25,952 bases of DNA from JACCXJ01 sp052387115 (GCA_052387115.1 JBQTJM010000061.1:1-25952); one strand, 5' to 3'. Positions 16,254 through 22,740 are shown, numbered from the stretch's first letter. The notes: generated by a model not told the origin, from the letters alone. Numbers and translations are program-made.

Positions 16254-16463
16254 CTTCGCGGGCGAGGTTCCGGGGCTCGCGCGCCGGGCGGAGAGCCTTG
16301 CGCGCGAGGCAGAAAGCCGCGCGGGCAAAACTCGGCGCTCTGCCCGCGAGGCTAACCCGCTTGCTCACGAGGCTCCGAGGCTTGTGCGCAAGGCTCGGAA
16401 CTTCGCGTGCAAGGAAAAAAGCCTTGCGAGCGAGGCTTTGGGCTTTGCGGGCAAGGCATCTAC
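16254..16463. repeat. array of ten 21-bp imperfect palindromic repeats
   Basis: Ten head-to-tail units of exactly 21 bases. Each has a 16-base near-palindromic core, consensus GCCTTGCGNGCAAGGC, and a 5-base variable spacer (for example AGAAA, TAACC, TCGGA, AAAAA, TTTGG). Units 3, 7, 9 and 10 are the best conserved. Because 21 is a multiple of three, frames on both strands read heptads of the type LAREAxS. The protein-like look follows from the DNA structure and is not by itself evidence of a gene. It ends just before the frameshifted higA. Confidence 0.88.
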
Positions 16464-16484
16464 CGCGCCCCGGGCTGGGACTCG

Positions 16485-16759
16485 TCATGCCGCGGTGAGC
16501 CTGGCAACCCGAAGCTCCTTGCGACGCCGCCGCACGTGCCAAAGATCAAACTGCGTTTGCTGATTGAGCCAGCTTTCAGCGGACACGCAATGGAAAGTCG
16601 CACGGCCATCTCGGGACTTATGGCAGCCCTGCCGTTCAGAATGGCGGAGAGCGTCTTGCGGCTGACGCCTAAGGCCTCGGCGGCCCGCGTGACGCTCAAG
16701 CCCAGGGGCTCGAGGCAAAGGGATCGGATGATTTCGCCCGGATGAGGGGGGTTGTGCAT
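16485..16759 (-). pseudogene. higA: HigA-type XRE antitoxin, frameshifted
   Basis: The frame from 16759 begins like HigA: HPGEIIRSLCLEPLGLS, then TRAAEALGVSRKTLSAILNG and ISPEMAVRLSIA. After that it loses similarity. The typical continuation, SAESWLNQQTQFDLWHVRRR, is found in another frame from about 16595 to the stop at 16485. The break therefore lies near 16590-16600. The helix-turn-helix is intact, but the C-terminal helix is out of frame. A real frameshift and an assembly indel are both possible. Confidence 0.75.
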
Positions 16760-17052
16760 GCGTATCGGGTGCTCTCTGGTGATAATTCGTAATCGACCGT
16801 ATCAGCGTCCTTTCCGACGAACGTAAATGCGACCCGCCAGGTTCCGCTTACCGACACGGCCCAAGTACCTTTCCGCTCACCCTTGAGCGGATGAAGTGCC
16901 AGCCCCGGAAGGGCCATATCCTTCGGAGAGGTGGCCGCATTCAGACGGCCTAAGATAAGGCGCAGCCTTTCCACGTGTTGCGTTTGGATGCCTCCTTTGT
17001 ACCCGGTCTCGAAGAACTTGCTCAACCCCTTGTGCTTGAAGCTGCGGATCAC
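16696..17052 (-). CDS. higB: HigB-type mRNA interferase toxin, altered C-terminus
   Basis: The protein has the HigB pattern IRSFKHKGLSKFFETG, then HVERLRLILGRLNAA, DMALPGLALHPLKG and WRVAFTFVGKDADTVDYE. The family usually ends ..DYH at about 92 residues. Here the frame runs on to 118 residues and overlaps higA by 64 bases. A YH pair followed by Q lies in another frame right after VDYE (near 16783), so a single-base loss may have removed the normal end. The catalytic body is complete, but toxicity of the extended form is unknown. Confidence 0.7.
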   Translation of the reverse strand: MIRSFKHKGLSKFFETGYKGGIQTQHVERLRLILGRLNAATSPKDMALPGLALHPLKGERKGTWAVSVSGTWRVAFTFVGKDADTVDYELSPESTRYACTTPLIRAKSSDPFASSPWA

Positions 17053-17082
17053 CGGGCGGACTGTAACCCGGTGCGTTACGGT

Positions 17083-18054
17083 CTACAAGACTTCCGACTC
17101 CACCTGCGAACCGGGCGACACGCCGCGCGGACTGCGCGTCGAGCCCGCCTCGTCCCGAGGCGGGCTCGAGACCGCGCGCCCTCCGGGCGCCAACCCGACC
17201 GGCCCGCCGGGCCGGCCCGGTGCCTGACCGGGCTCGATGGACCTCAGGCACAGGCGAAAGCCCAGGAGGGCGTTCGCAAAGCCCGGGGGGGACGCGAAGC
17301 GGGCGGCCGACCGCACCCTCCCGGCGCGGGCGATCCAGGAGCCGCCGCGCACGGCGCGGAGCGCCCGTTCGTCTACAGACCCCACTGGGTCAACCTCTTC
17401 CTGGTCGCTATATGGGCGCAGCCCGTCCGCGCACCACTCCCAGACGTTGCCGTGCATCTCGTAGAGGCCCCAGGCGTTGGGCGGGAGGCTCTTGACCGCA
17501 ACCGTCTCTTCGCGGCACAGCCCCTTCTCGCCGCCGGCATACGGGTAATTGCCGTCGTAGTTGACCACTTCGGGGGTGATGTTGGCGCCGAGGCTGAAGG
17601 GCGTGTCGCTACCCGCGCGGCAGGCGTATTCCCATTCGGCCTCGGTGGGCAATCCGGCGATGCAGCCGGGCAAGGACGTCTGAAGCTTCTGTAGGAACGC
17701 CTGCACGTCGTGCCAGCTCACCTGTTCCACCGGCCGCTGCTCGTCGCCGGTGAAGCGGCTCGGGTTGCTCCCCATGACCGCGCGCCATATCCTCTGGGTG
17801 CAGGCGCTGTCGGCCAGCCAGAAGCCACGGGTCAGCGTCACCGTGTGGCGCGGCCCTTCGTTGGAATCGCGTTCCGGCTCGTCCTCCGGCGAGCCCATGA
17901 GGCAGGTGCCGGGCTCGATCCAGCGCAGTCGCTGGACCACCCGTTCGCCCTCCGCGCCGCGCGGCAGCTCGAATTCGGCCCACAGCCCATGCGCATCGTC
18001 GCCCCAGGCGGCTGCGAAGGGCGGCGGAAACGGATCGGGATAACGGTCGGCCAT
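17083..18054 (-). CDS. FGE/C-type-lectin-fold DGR variable protein
   Basis: The 323-residue protein has a formylglycine-generating-enzyme (SUMF1) domain: IEPGTCLMGSPEDE at 46-59, GFWLADSACTQRIWRAVMG, LPTEAEWEYACRAG at 135-148, MHGNVWEWCADG at 200-211 and RGGSWIARAGRV at 236-247, ending GFRLCL. Residues 229-271 are encoded by the variable repeat of a DGR. In this fold such residues form a ligand-binding surface, so the protein is probably a diversified binder and not a sulfatase-maturing enzyme. The start at 18054 (MADRYPDPFPPPF) precedes a segment common in conflict-system FGE proteins. After GFRL the frame runs about 50 residues longer than usual, through GC-rich hairpins. Confidence 0.85.
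   Translation of the reverse strand: MADRYPDPFPPPFAAAWGDDAHGLWAEFELPRGAEGERVVQRLRWIEPGTCLMGSPEDEPERDSNEGPRHTVTLTRGFWLADSACTQRIWRAVMGSNPSRFTGDEQRPVEQVSWHDVQAFLQKLQTSLPGCIAGLPTEAEWEYACRAGSDTPFSLGANITPEVVNYDGNYPYAGGEKGLCREETVAVKSLPPNAWGLYEMHGNVWEWCADGLRPYSDQEEVDPVGSVDERALRAVRGGSWIARAGRVRSAARFASPPGFANALLGFRLCLRSIEPGQAPGRPGGPVGLAPGGRAVSSPPRDEAGSTRSPRGVSPGSQVESEVL
17139..17215. other. two GC-rich hairpins downstream of the variable repeat
   Basis: TCGAGCCCGCCTCG (17139-17152), loop TCC, and its exact complement (17156-17169) form a 14-pair stem. CCGGCCCG-C-CGGGCCGG (17199-17215) forms a second. Both lie just 3' of the variable repeat. DGRs often have a hairpin or cruciform at this place that aids mutagenic homing. 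They could also serve as transcription pause sites; no T tract follows on either strand. Confidence 0.75.
17243..17370 (-). repeat. DGR variable repeat (VR)
   Basis: These 128 bases align without gaps to the template repeat at 18311-18438. There are 20 differences. Read on the coding (minus) strand, 18 are at template adenines: AAC to CTC, GCC, TTC and TCC, CAC to CGC and CCC, AAT to TTT, GAC to GCC and so on. Two are T to G. Invariant segments include GTGCGCGGCGGCTCCTGGAT and the 3' end CGCCTGTGCCTGAG. Confidence 0.95.
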
Positions 18055-18310
18055 GGCCCATCGGCCTCGGGCGGGGTGAGCGCTCACGGAACGAACGATT
18101 GCGCCCGTCCTATTGTGCTCGCCGGCTGGCGTGGCATCCCCGCCGTACCCGGACGGCGACCCGGGGGGCGTTCGGCGCGGCGCGTCCGCTGCCGTGCCTA
18201 CCGGCGCCCCGGGGGCCTTGCGGTTTGCCGACGTGGCGCAGGCCACGGCGAGCGGGACGCGCGGTCTGGTCCATGCCGCGCGGTGCGTCCACACCACGCG
18301 CGCCATCGAG

Positions 18311-18438
18311 CTCAGGCACAGGCGAAAGCCCAGGTTGTCGTTCGCATTGCCCGGGTGGTTCGCGTTGCGGTAGGCCGAACGCACCCTCCTGGCGTGGTTG
18401 ATCCAGGAGCCGCCGCGCACGGCGCGGTTCGCCCGTTT
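18311..18438 (-). repeat. DGR template repeat (TR)
   Basis: The template is rich in AAC, AAT and CAC codons when read in the frame of the variable gene (RGGSWINHARRVRSAYRN...NANDNLGFRLCL). Of its 25 adenines on the coding strand, 18 differ in the VR. It lies between the reverse-transcriptase remnant and the variable gene, all in the same orientation. It is not preceded by a functional FGE gene, so it is a template and not a gene duplicate. Confidence 0.95.
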
Positions 18439-18450
18439 TCAGGTAGACCC

Positions 18451-18749
18451 GCATCCTGGGTCGCCATCATAGCCGCCCTGCGCCGCGCCGTCGCCAGCCG
18501 TGAGTCGTCTCGATGCGCACGAGCCCGGCGCGATAGCGAGAGCTTGCGCGAGCTCGCAAGAACCACCCCCGGCCGGATACGAAAGCCGCAGTAGGCCAGG
18601 CCCTGCGCGCTCCGCCCGATCTGCACGCCCGGCTTGAGCCGCAATCGGCGTTCCTCGCAGAGGAAGGCGCGCAGTCGGTCCAGACTGGCTAGAGCGGCCG
18701 CGCGCGTCTCGCACCACCACACGATGTCGTCCATGTAGCGCACGTGCGC
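18451..18749 (-). pseudogene. DGR reverse transcriptase, C-terminal remnant
   Basis: About 100 residues remain: VRYMDDIVWWCETRAAAL (the YMDD polymerase motif at 18737-18726), then LDRLRAFLCEERRLRLKPG, QIGRSAQGLAYCGFRIRPG and a basic tail. This matches motif 5 onward of DGR/retron-type reverse transcriptases. Motifs 1-4, some 200 residues, are missing: the DNA upstream passes within a few bases into REP-like sequence and the transposase. The C-terminal part also fades out shortly before the TR. This copy cannot be active. Mutagenic homing would need an enzyme supplied from elsewhere. Confidence 0.85.
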
Positions 18750-19536
18750 GTTGCTGGTTCTCAAGCTCCGGCTTTCGTGTTGCTGGTTGTTGCTGGTTCC
18801 CAAGCTCCAGCTTGGGAACCCAATGCGTGAAGCTCCCGCTTCACGGCTCCATCACCAGGCCCGCATCACCTCGATCAAGCCTTCCTGCCCGGCATAATTC
18901 CGGGCACTGGAATACCGCCAATGCTCCGGCTGGTCGACATAGCCGCGTTTGACCGGGTTGTGGTGGATATAATCCAGTTTCTGACGCATCATTATCTCGG
19001 ATCCGATGAGTTGCGGGTGACTGCCTTCCTCCCAGACCTGATACCGGCTTTCGGTCTTGTGCGAACGCTTGAACAGGGCCAATAACTCCAGAAGCCTGCT
19101 CGAACCTCGACTCTCCAGATAGGCAATGATTTCCATGGCCGTGAAGGACTTGAAACGCTGTAGATCCCGGCTCAGGTTCTCCGATGTGGCAACAAGATGC
19201 AGGTGGTTTTCGAGGATCACGTACCCGTAGATGACCAGTCCGGCGTCGCGCTGAAGGAACCGCCATGAATCGAGGACAATGTTCACCGTTTCCGGCCGGG
19301 TAAACAGTGGCAGCCAGTGGTTTGCCGTCGCGGTCAGGAAGTGCGGGCACGATTCTTGGTGAACACGGTAACGGCTTCGAGGCATGGCGAGTTATCGAAG
19401 GGCCGGATTCAGGCAGGGGTTGCCGGTTGACCCTATTGGCTGTTGATTTATCCGCTTCTAAGTTCCAACGTGGGGATGAGTTCCGGGAAGCTGGAGCTTC
19501 CCGACCTGGTTCCCAAGCCCGAGCTTGGGAACCAGG
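18750..19536 (-). mobile_element. REP-bounded transposase element
   Basis: A transposase gene is enclosed by related palindromes. On the left are GGTTCCCAAGCT-CC-AGCTTGGGAACC (18795-18820) and GTGAAGC-TCCC-GCTTCAC (18827-18844). On the right are GGGAAGC-TGGA-GCTTCCC (19485-19502) and CCTGGTTCCCAAGC-CCGA-GCTTGGGAACCAGG (19505-19536). A degenerate copy and three gttgctggtt units (18750-18798) extend the left end. It separates the SAV_2336-like remnant from the reverse-transcriptase remnant, each of which stops at its edge. Confidence 0.7.
18852..19385 (-). CDS. REP-associated tyrosine transposase (RAYT, Y1/HUH-type)
   Basis: The 177-residue protein has the Y1 transposase pattern: YGYVILENHLHLVA, with the two metal-binding histidines at 61 and 63, the middle helix LQRFKSFTAMEIIAYL, and QKLDYIHHNPVKRGYV with the probable catalytic tyrosine, then WRYSSARNY. 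RAYTs nick and join single-stranded REP hairpins. The related REP palindromes on both sides fit that role. The frame is complete, so it may be active. Confidence 0.88.
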   Translation of the reverse strand: MPRSRYRVHQESCPHFLTATANHWLPLFTRPETVNIVLDSWRFLQRDAGLVIYGYVILENHLHLVATSENLSRDLQRFKSFTAMEIIAYLESRGSSRLLELLALFKRSHKTESRYQVWEEGSHPQLIGSEIMMRQKLDYIHHNPVKRGYVDQPEHWRYSSARNYAGQEGLIEVMRAW

Positions 19537-19539
19537 AAA

Positions 19540-20080
19540 GCTCCGGGTGCCAGCGCTTCTGGCGGCGGCGCGGTACGTGGCGGGGCAGCGCACGGGCGGC
19601 CAGGCAATGCGTGAGGCGCTCGAGATCCAGCGGCCCGGCGCGCGTGGCGCCGAGCGCGCGTCGCAGCGCCGGTAAGAGGCGCGCCTCGGGCACCAGGTCT
19701 TCGTAGCCGATCAGGCGCCTGTCCGAAGGCGCCCGGGCGCTGTCCTCGTCGAGGGGCTCGGCGTGCGCCGCCGCGGCCGCTGCCTCTGTCCCGGCCTCGG
19801 GCGGGCGGCGCGCCTCACGCTCTGCGATCAGGGGCAGGAAGGGCAGGCGTAGCGGCAGCTTGCGAGCCGTGGTGGGTGCCGGCGCCGCGCTCGTGCTTGG
19901 CGCGCCGACGGGGCCGATCTCCACCATCCGCGGCGCCTCCTGGGCCCGGCGGACATAGCCGAACCACGAGGACGCATCGAGGTCGAGCATGAGATGGTCG
20001 CGATCCGCCACCGCCAGCGCCCGCAGGAGATCGGCGCGCCCGGTGGCGCCGCGCGGGGCGCTGGCCTCGCCTCGGTTCAC
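19540..20080 (-). pseudogene. SAV_2336-like conflict-system protein, truncated
   Basis: From a GTG at 20080, which forms GTGA with the end of the preceding MoxR frame, runs a P/A-rich protein with LRALAVADRD, LPLRLPFLPLIAERE, YEDLVPEARLLPALRR and LPRHVPRRRQKRWHPEL. The last block resembles the SAV_2336-type N-terminal region found fused to or beside FGE domains in bacterial conflict systems. The frame then passes into the REP palindromes at about 19540 and loses similarity, so the C-terminal part is missing. The family call rests on motif memory only. Confidence 0.5.
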
Positions 20081-20525
20081 GGGCGGGTATTGTCGCCCTC
20101 TGCCGGTGCCGACACGGGGGGGCGATCTTGCGGCTGCTCGGCGTTCTTCACCAGCGCCTAGGCGGACAGCCGCTGGAGCCACCCGGTCTGCTCGGCCGCT
20201 CGCCCGTCGGGTGAGTCGGCTTCCGTCAGCTCGTCGAGCGCGGTGAGGAGATCGATGTACTCGGCCAGGCCGACCCTGGGATAGCCTGCCACCATCGCGG
20301 CCTGGCGGTCGGCCAGGACCTGCCGTGCGGCCAGCTCGCGCACCTCCTCGGCGATGTCCAGATGGCGGTGCACGCGGCCGCGCTGGCAGAGCCAGGCGAG
20401 GAAGCCCGTGTCATCGCCGGGCGGGTTGAGGTTCAGCACCACGCAGCGGCGCACGAAGGCGGCGGGCAGCTCGCGTTCCTCGTTGGTGGTGATGATGATG
20501 AGCGGGAGCCGGCCGCGAGGCCGGG
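20077..20525 (-). pseudogene. MoxR-type AAA+ ATPase, C-terminal remnant
   Basis: The reading frame from about 20525 shows RLPLIIITTNEERELPAAF followed by VRRCVVLNLNPPGD, the sensor-1 and arginine-finger region of MoxR-type AAA+ ATPases. Then come helical segments with RQVLADRQAAM and GLAEYIDLLTAL. A TAG at 20160-20158 ends it after LQRLSA, yet the same frame goes on with ALVKNAEQPQDRPPVSA to a TGA at 20077, where the next gene starts. TAG is therefore probably a nonsense mutation. The Walker A and B part is absent, lost at the junction with the SEFIR gene. The ATPase cannot be functional. Confidence 0.7.
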
Positions 20526-21679
20526 CGCGGCAAGACCTGGAGCTCCGCCCAGAACTCGCGGATCTCGGCCAGGAGCGTGCCGGCATCCATGCCGAGCAAG
20601 GCGGTGGTCGCCTCGGTCGCGGGCAGCATGACAGGCACCTCATGGCTGGCGGCGAAGCCCTGGATCCCCTCGGCCCGGACAAGCCCATGTACCACCAGTG
20701 CCAGGCTGGCCCCGCGCACGTGCCGGATGGTACGAAAGCGTGCCGCAAGCTGCTTTTGCCGAGCGGTATCGAGCGGCCCGGAATCCAGGCTGATCTCGGG
20801 TGCCTCCCGGTCGTTGGGAAAGACGGCGGCGAAGGCCGCGCGCTCGAAGTCCGCGGCGATCTGGTCGCCGCCGGCAGGGAGCTTGACCTCGAACGCGTAC
20901 TCGGGGCGCGGTAGGCCCGGCTGCTCGGCGGGCAAGAGGCGCAGCTCGCCGCCGAACACCGCGGTGGCGATGATGCCGCAGATGACCTGCTCGTCGCTCG
21001 GCACGTGCATCACGTACCTGTCGGCCCCCGGCGCGCCGAGGCGCGCCGTGCGGGCCGCTTCGTCCACCAGCCGGCAGGCGGCTAGACAGTACAGCGCGGC
21101 CGCGGCCTCTTCGGCCGCGTGTCGGGCGGCGTGGTCTCGGCCCGCCGGCGGCACGGCGAGCAAGGCACGCCGCACGACATAGAAGAGCGGTTGTACCTGC
21201 TCGGCGGGGCATTCCGCGAAGCGTTGCACCATCGCGGTAGCGGTTTGTGGAGCCGGCTTGAGCGCGGTGGGGATGTCGTCCTCGCTACCGCCGTCGGGCA
21301 GGATCGGATAGAACTTGGTGTTGCGCATCACATCATCATAGATGCGCTGGGTCACGATGGCGCCTTCGTAGGTGGCCCCCCGCCCGGCATCCGGCGCCGC
21401 GGTCTTTTCGTAGCGGCCCTTGAGCCTGGGCGTGCAGACGACGAGCACGGTGTCGGCCTGTTCGATGCACCCCAGCATCCAGGCGAGCCAGCCCTCGGGC
21501 GGCGGGCGATCGACGTAGGGATGGTCGGTGAAGACGCGGCACCCGTGCCCGACTAGCCACTGGCCCAGCGCCGCGACGGACGCCCGCAATGCGTCGCTCT
21601 CGTGCGCGTAGCTGATGAAGACCGTGGGCGATTGTTTCGATGGCGCGCTATCAGACATCACGATCCCCCCGTCTCCCAC
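20411..21679 (-). CDS. SEFIR-domain protein (TIR-like), 3' end rearranged
   Basis: Residues 18-90 form a SEFIR domain: PTVFISYAHESDALRASV, GHGCRVFTDHPYVDRPPPEG, then WLAWMLGCIEQADTVLVVCTP. SEFIR is a relative of TIR used in bacterial defence as sensor, scaffold or effector. Residues 190-380 are a helical region without a family I can name. The last 35 or so residues, with a run of five histidines, are the out-of-frame reading of the MoxR remnant, so the true C-terminus was lost near 20525. An internal ATG at 21658 is another possible start. It is first in the SEFIR-MoxR-SAV_2336 gene set. Confidence 0.75.
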   Translation of the reverse strand: MGDGGIVMSDSAPSKQSPTVFISYAHESDALRASVAALGQWLVGHGCRVFTDHPYVDRPPPEGWLAWMLGCIEQADTVLVVCTPRLKGRYEKTAAPDAGRGATYEGAIVTQRIYDDVMRNTKFYPILPDGGSEDDIPTALKPAPQTATAMVQRFAECPAEQVQPLFYVVRRALLAVPPAGRDHAARHAAEEAAAALYCLAACRLVDEAARTARLGAPGADRYVMHVPSDEQVICGIIATAVFGGELRLLPAEQPGLPRPEYAFEVKLPAGGDQIAADFERAAFAAVFPNDREAPEISLDSGPLDTARQKQLAARFRTIRHVRGASLALVVHGLVRAEGIQGFAASHEVPVMLPATEATTALLGMDAGTLLAEIREFWAELQVLPRPASRPAPAHHHHHQRGTRAARRLRAPLRGAEPQPARR

Positions 21680-21889
21680 CTCGACCGCGGGCCGACTCGG
21701 TGATGTTAAGGGGCCAGGTTCGATTAATTTCCCGCACGCTCGCGCTCGGCGCGATTCTGCGCGCGGACGTCGTGTGAGATCGGCAGGCCATCCTTCCCCT
21801 TATTCCCCCGTGTGGTCTCCGCACCCCGCGATCGCGACGACCAGGACGAGCCGATGGCTCATCACCGCGATGCTATCGCGTCTACGACG

Positions 21890-22366
21890 CTAGCGACGAT
21901 GCTTCTCCAGCCACCAGTCCACGAACGCGCGCAGGCGCGGAAGACTCTCTCGATCCTTGGTGCGATTCGCCGCGGCCTTGCTCGCGATGATGTCGGAGGG
22001 ATGGCAGACCGGGAACCCCTCGATCTGGACCCGACGGTCCCACGCGTCGCCGAACCGCTCGATGCCATCCGGCGCGAAGACGAGATCGAGATCGAACGGG
22101 CCGTCCTTGAGCTGCACGAAGTCCTTGCCGCGCCGGATCTCGGCACGCCGTACGTCATCGAGCACGAACCCCAGCTCATCGAGCGCCACCACGAGCGCTG
22201 CGCCGTTCGCGGGCGACTTCTCGACATAGAGGTCGGCATCCTGGGTCGTATCGGGAAACCCCAGGAGGATCGCACCCGACTTGCCGAGAAACAAATAGCG
22301 CACGCCGTGGCGCGCGAAGACGTCTCGGATCTCCTCTGCTTGCGCGTATTCGAACTTAGCGGCCAT
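21890..22366 (-). CDS. nucleotidyltransferase-fold protein
   Basis: The 158-residue protein has a minimal nucleotidyltransferase motif: FLGKSGAILLGFPDTTQ followed by DADLYV (the paired aspartates), and FDLDLVF with another acidic strand. It resembles the small nucleotidyltransferases (AbiEii/DUF6036-like) that often act in toxin-antitoxin or phage-resistance pairs. Its start overlaps the end of the upstream 70-residue gene by 11 bases, so the two form a unit. Substrate and role are unknown. Confidence 0.7.
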   Translation of the reverse strand: MAAKFEYAQAEEIRDVFARHGVRYLFLGKSGAILLGFPDTTQDADLYVEKSPANGAALVVALDELGFVLDDVRRAEIRRGKDFVQLKDGPFDLDLVFAPDGIERFGDAWDRRVQIEGFPVCHPSDIIASKAAANRTKDRESLPRLRAFVDWWLEKHRR

Positions 22367-22568
22367 ACCCTAGCCAGCTCGGCAGCTCGCGCTCGCACCA
22401 CGCGCGATAGTCCTCCATCGTGTCGAACGAGCGGTATCCTGCGTCATCCAGGACGGGTTTGTACGTATGAATGAAGGCGTAGCGAAACCGGGTGCGCAGC
22501 GGCCGCTTGGCTGCGGCATCGAATTCCTCGCGCCACTGCCGAAGCTCTTCTGCCGAAGCCGATCGCAC
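22356..22568 (-). CDS. small partner protein of the nucleotidyltransferase
   Basis: A 70-residue acidic/aromatic protein (SAEELRQWREEFDAAA, then FRYAFIHTYKPVLDDAGYRS and YRAWCERELPSWLGYG). I do not recognise a named domain. It is encoded just upstream of and overlapping the nucleotidyltransferase gene, the layout of a two-gene module in which the small protein could be the antidote. Both read in the same direction as mfnD, which ends about 95 bases upstream. Confidence 0.6.
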   Translation of the reverse strand: MRSASAEELRQWREEFDAAAKRPLRTRFRYAFIHTYKPVLDDAGYRSFDTMEDYRAWCERELPSWLGYGR

Positions 22569-22648
22569 GTAGCGAGTCTAGCCGGTCCTACGCGCGGATG
22601 CTCGGCAGGACCTTGAGCCCGACCGAAACCGTGCGCAGGACGCCTTGC

Positions 22649-22740
22649 GTCCCAGCCCGCGATCATGGATGCGGGCTCGTCACCGGGCGATGGGCCGTGG
22701 ACACCTCCACCGTCTTCATACCGGTCCCGATCGCCCACGG
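22649..22740. repeat. right direct repeat of the island (mfnD end/mfnF start)
   Basis: The counterpart of 14785-14876, 86 of 92 bases identical. Here it contains the true 3' end of the intact mfnD and only six codons (MIAGWD) of a vanished mfnF, after which the sequence is unrelated. The six differences are scattered; two change residues of the mfnD tail (M/R and S/A types). Confidence 0.93.

Larger units (their letters stand above)
14877..22648. mobile_element. 7.8-kb accessory island split into the mfnD/mfnF junction
   Basis: The segment lies between two direct copies of the mfnD/mfnF junction. Its content is all accessory: two toxin-antitoxin-like modules, REP-type repeats, a REP-associated transposase, a decayed diversity-generating retroelement with a SEFIR/MoxR gene set, and a nucleotidyltransferase pair. 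No integrase, recombinase or phage structural gene was found inside, so it is not a complete integrative element. The flanks are too long and too diverged (93%) for a transposon target duplication; recombination through a related junction sequence is more likely. Confidence 0.7.

Noticed and set aside
16254..16463. CRISPR array
   Set aside because: The spacers are only five bases and the repeats diverge; no cas genes are present. The layout does not fit CRISPR.
16015..16563. A 182-residue plus-strand protein with LAREAxS heptads, and a similar one on the minus strand
   Set aside because: Both arise because the 21-bp palindromic repeat is a multiple of three; neither has a ribosome binding site or a domain outside the repeats. 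The array is reported as DNA.
17083..18420. A single 445-residue FGE protein starting inside the template repeat
   Set aside because: The N-terminal 120 residues are the translated TR and a non-coding stretch. The real domain begins at the ATG at 18054.
18311..18438. Plain duplication of the FGE gene end
   Set aside because: Differences from the VR are almost all at template adenines, which ordinary divergence would not produce.
14785..22740. Target-site duplication of a transposon
   Set aside because: 92 bp with six differences is far longer and more diverged than any transposon target duplication.
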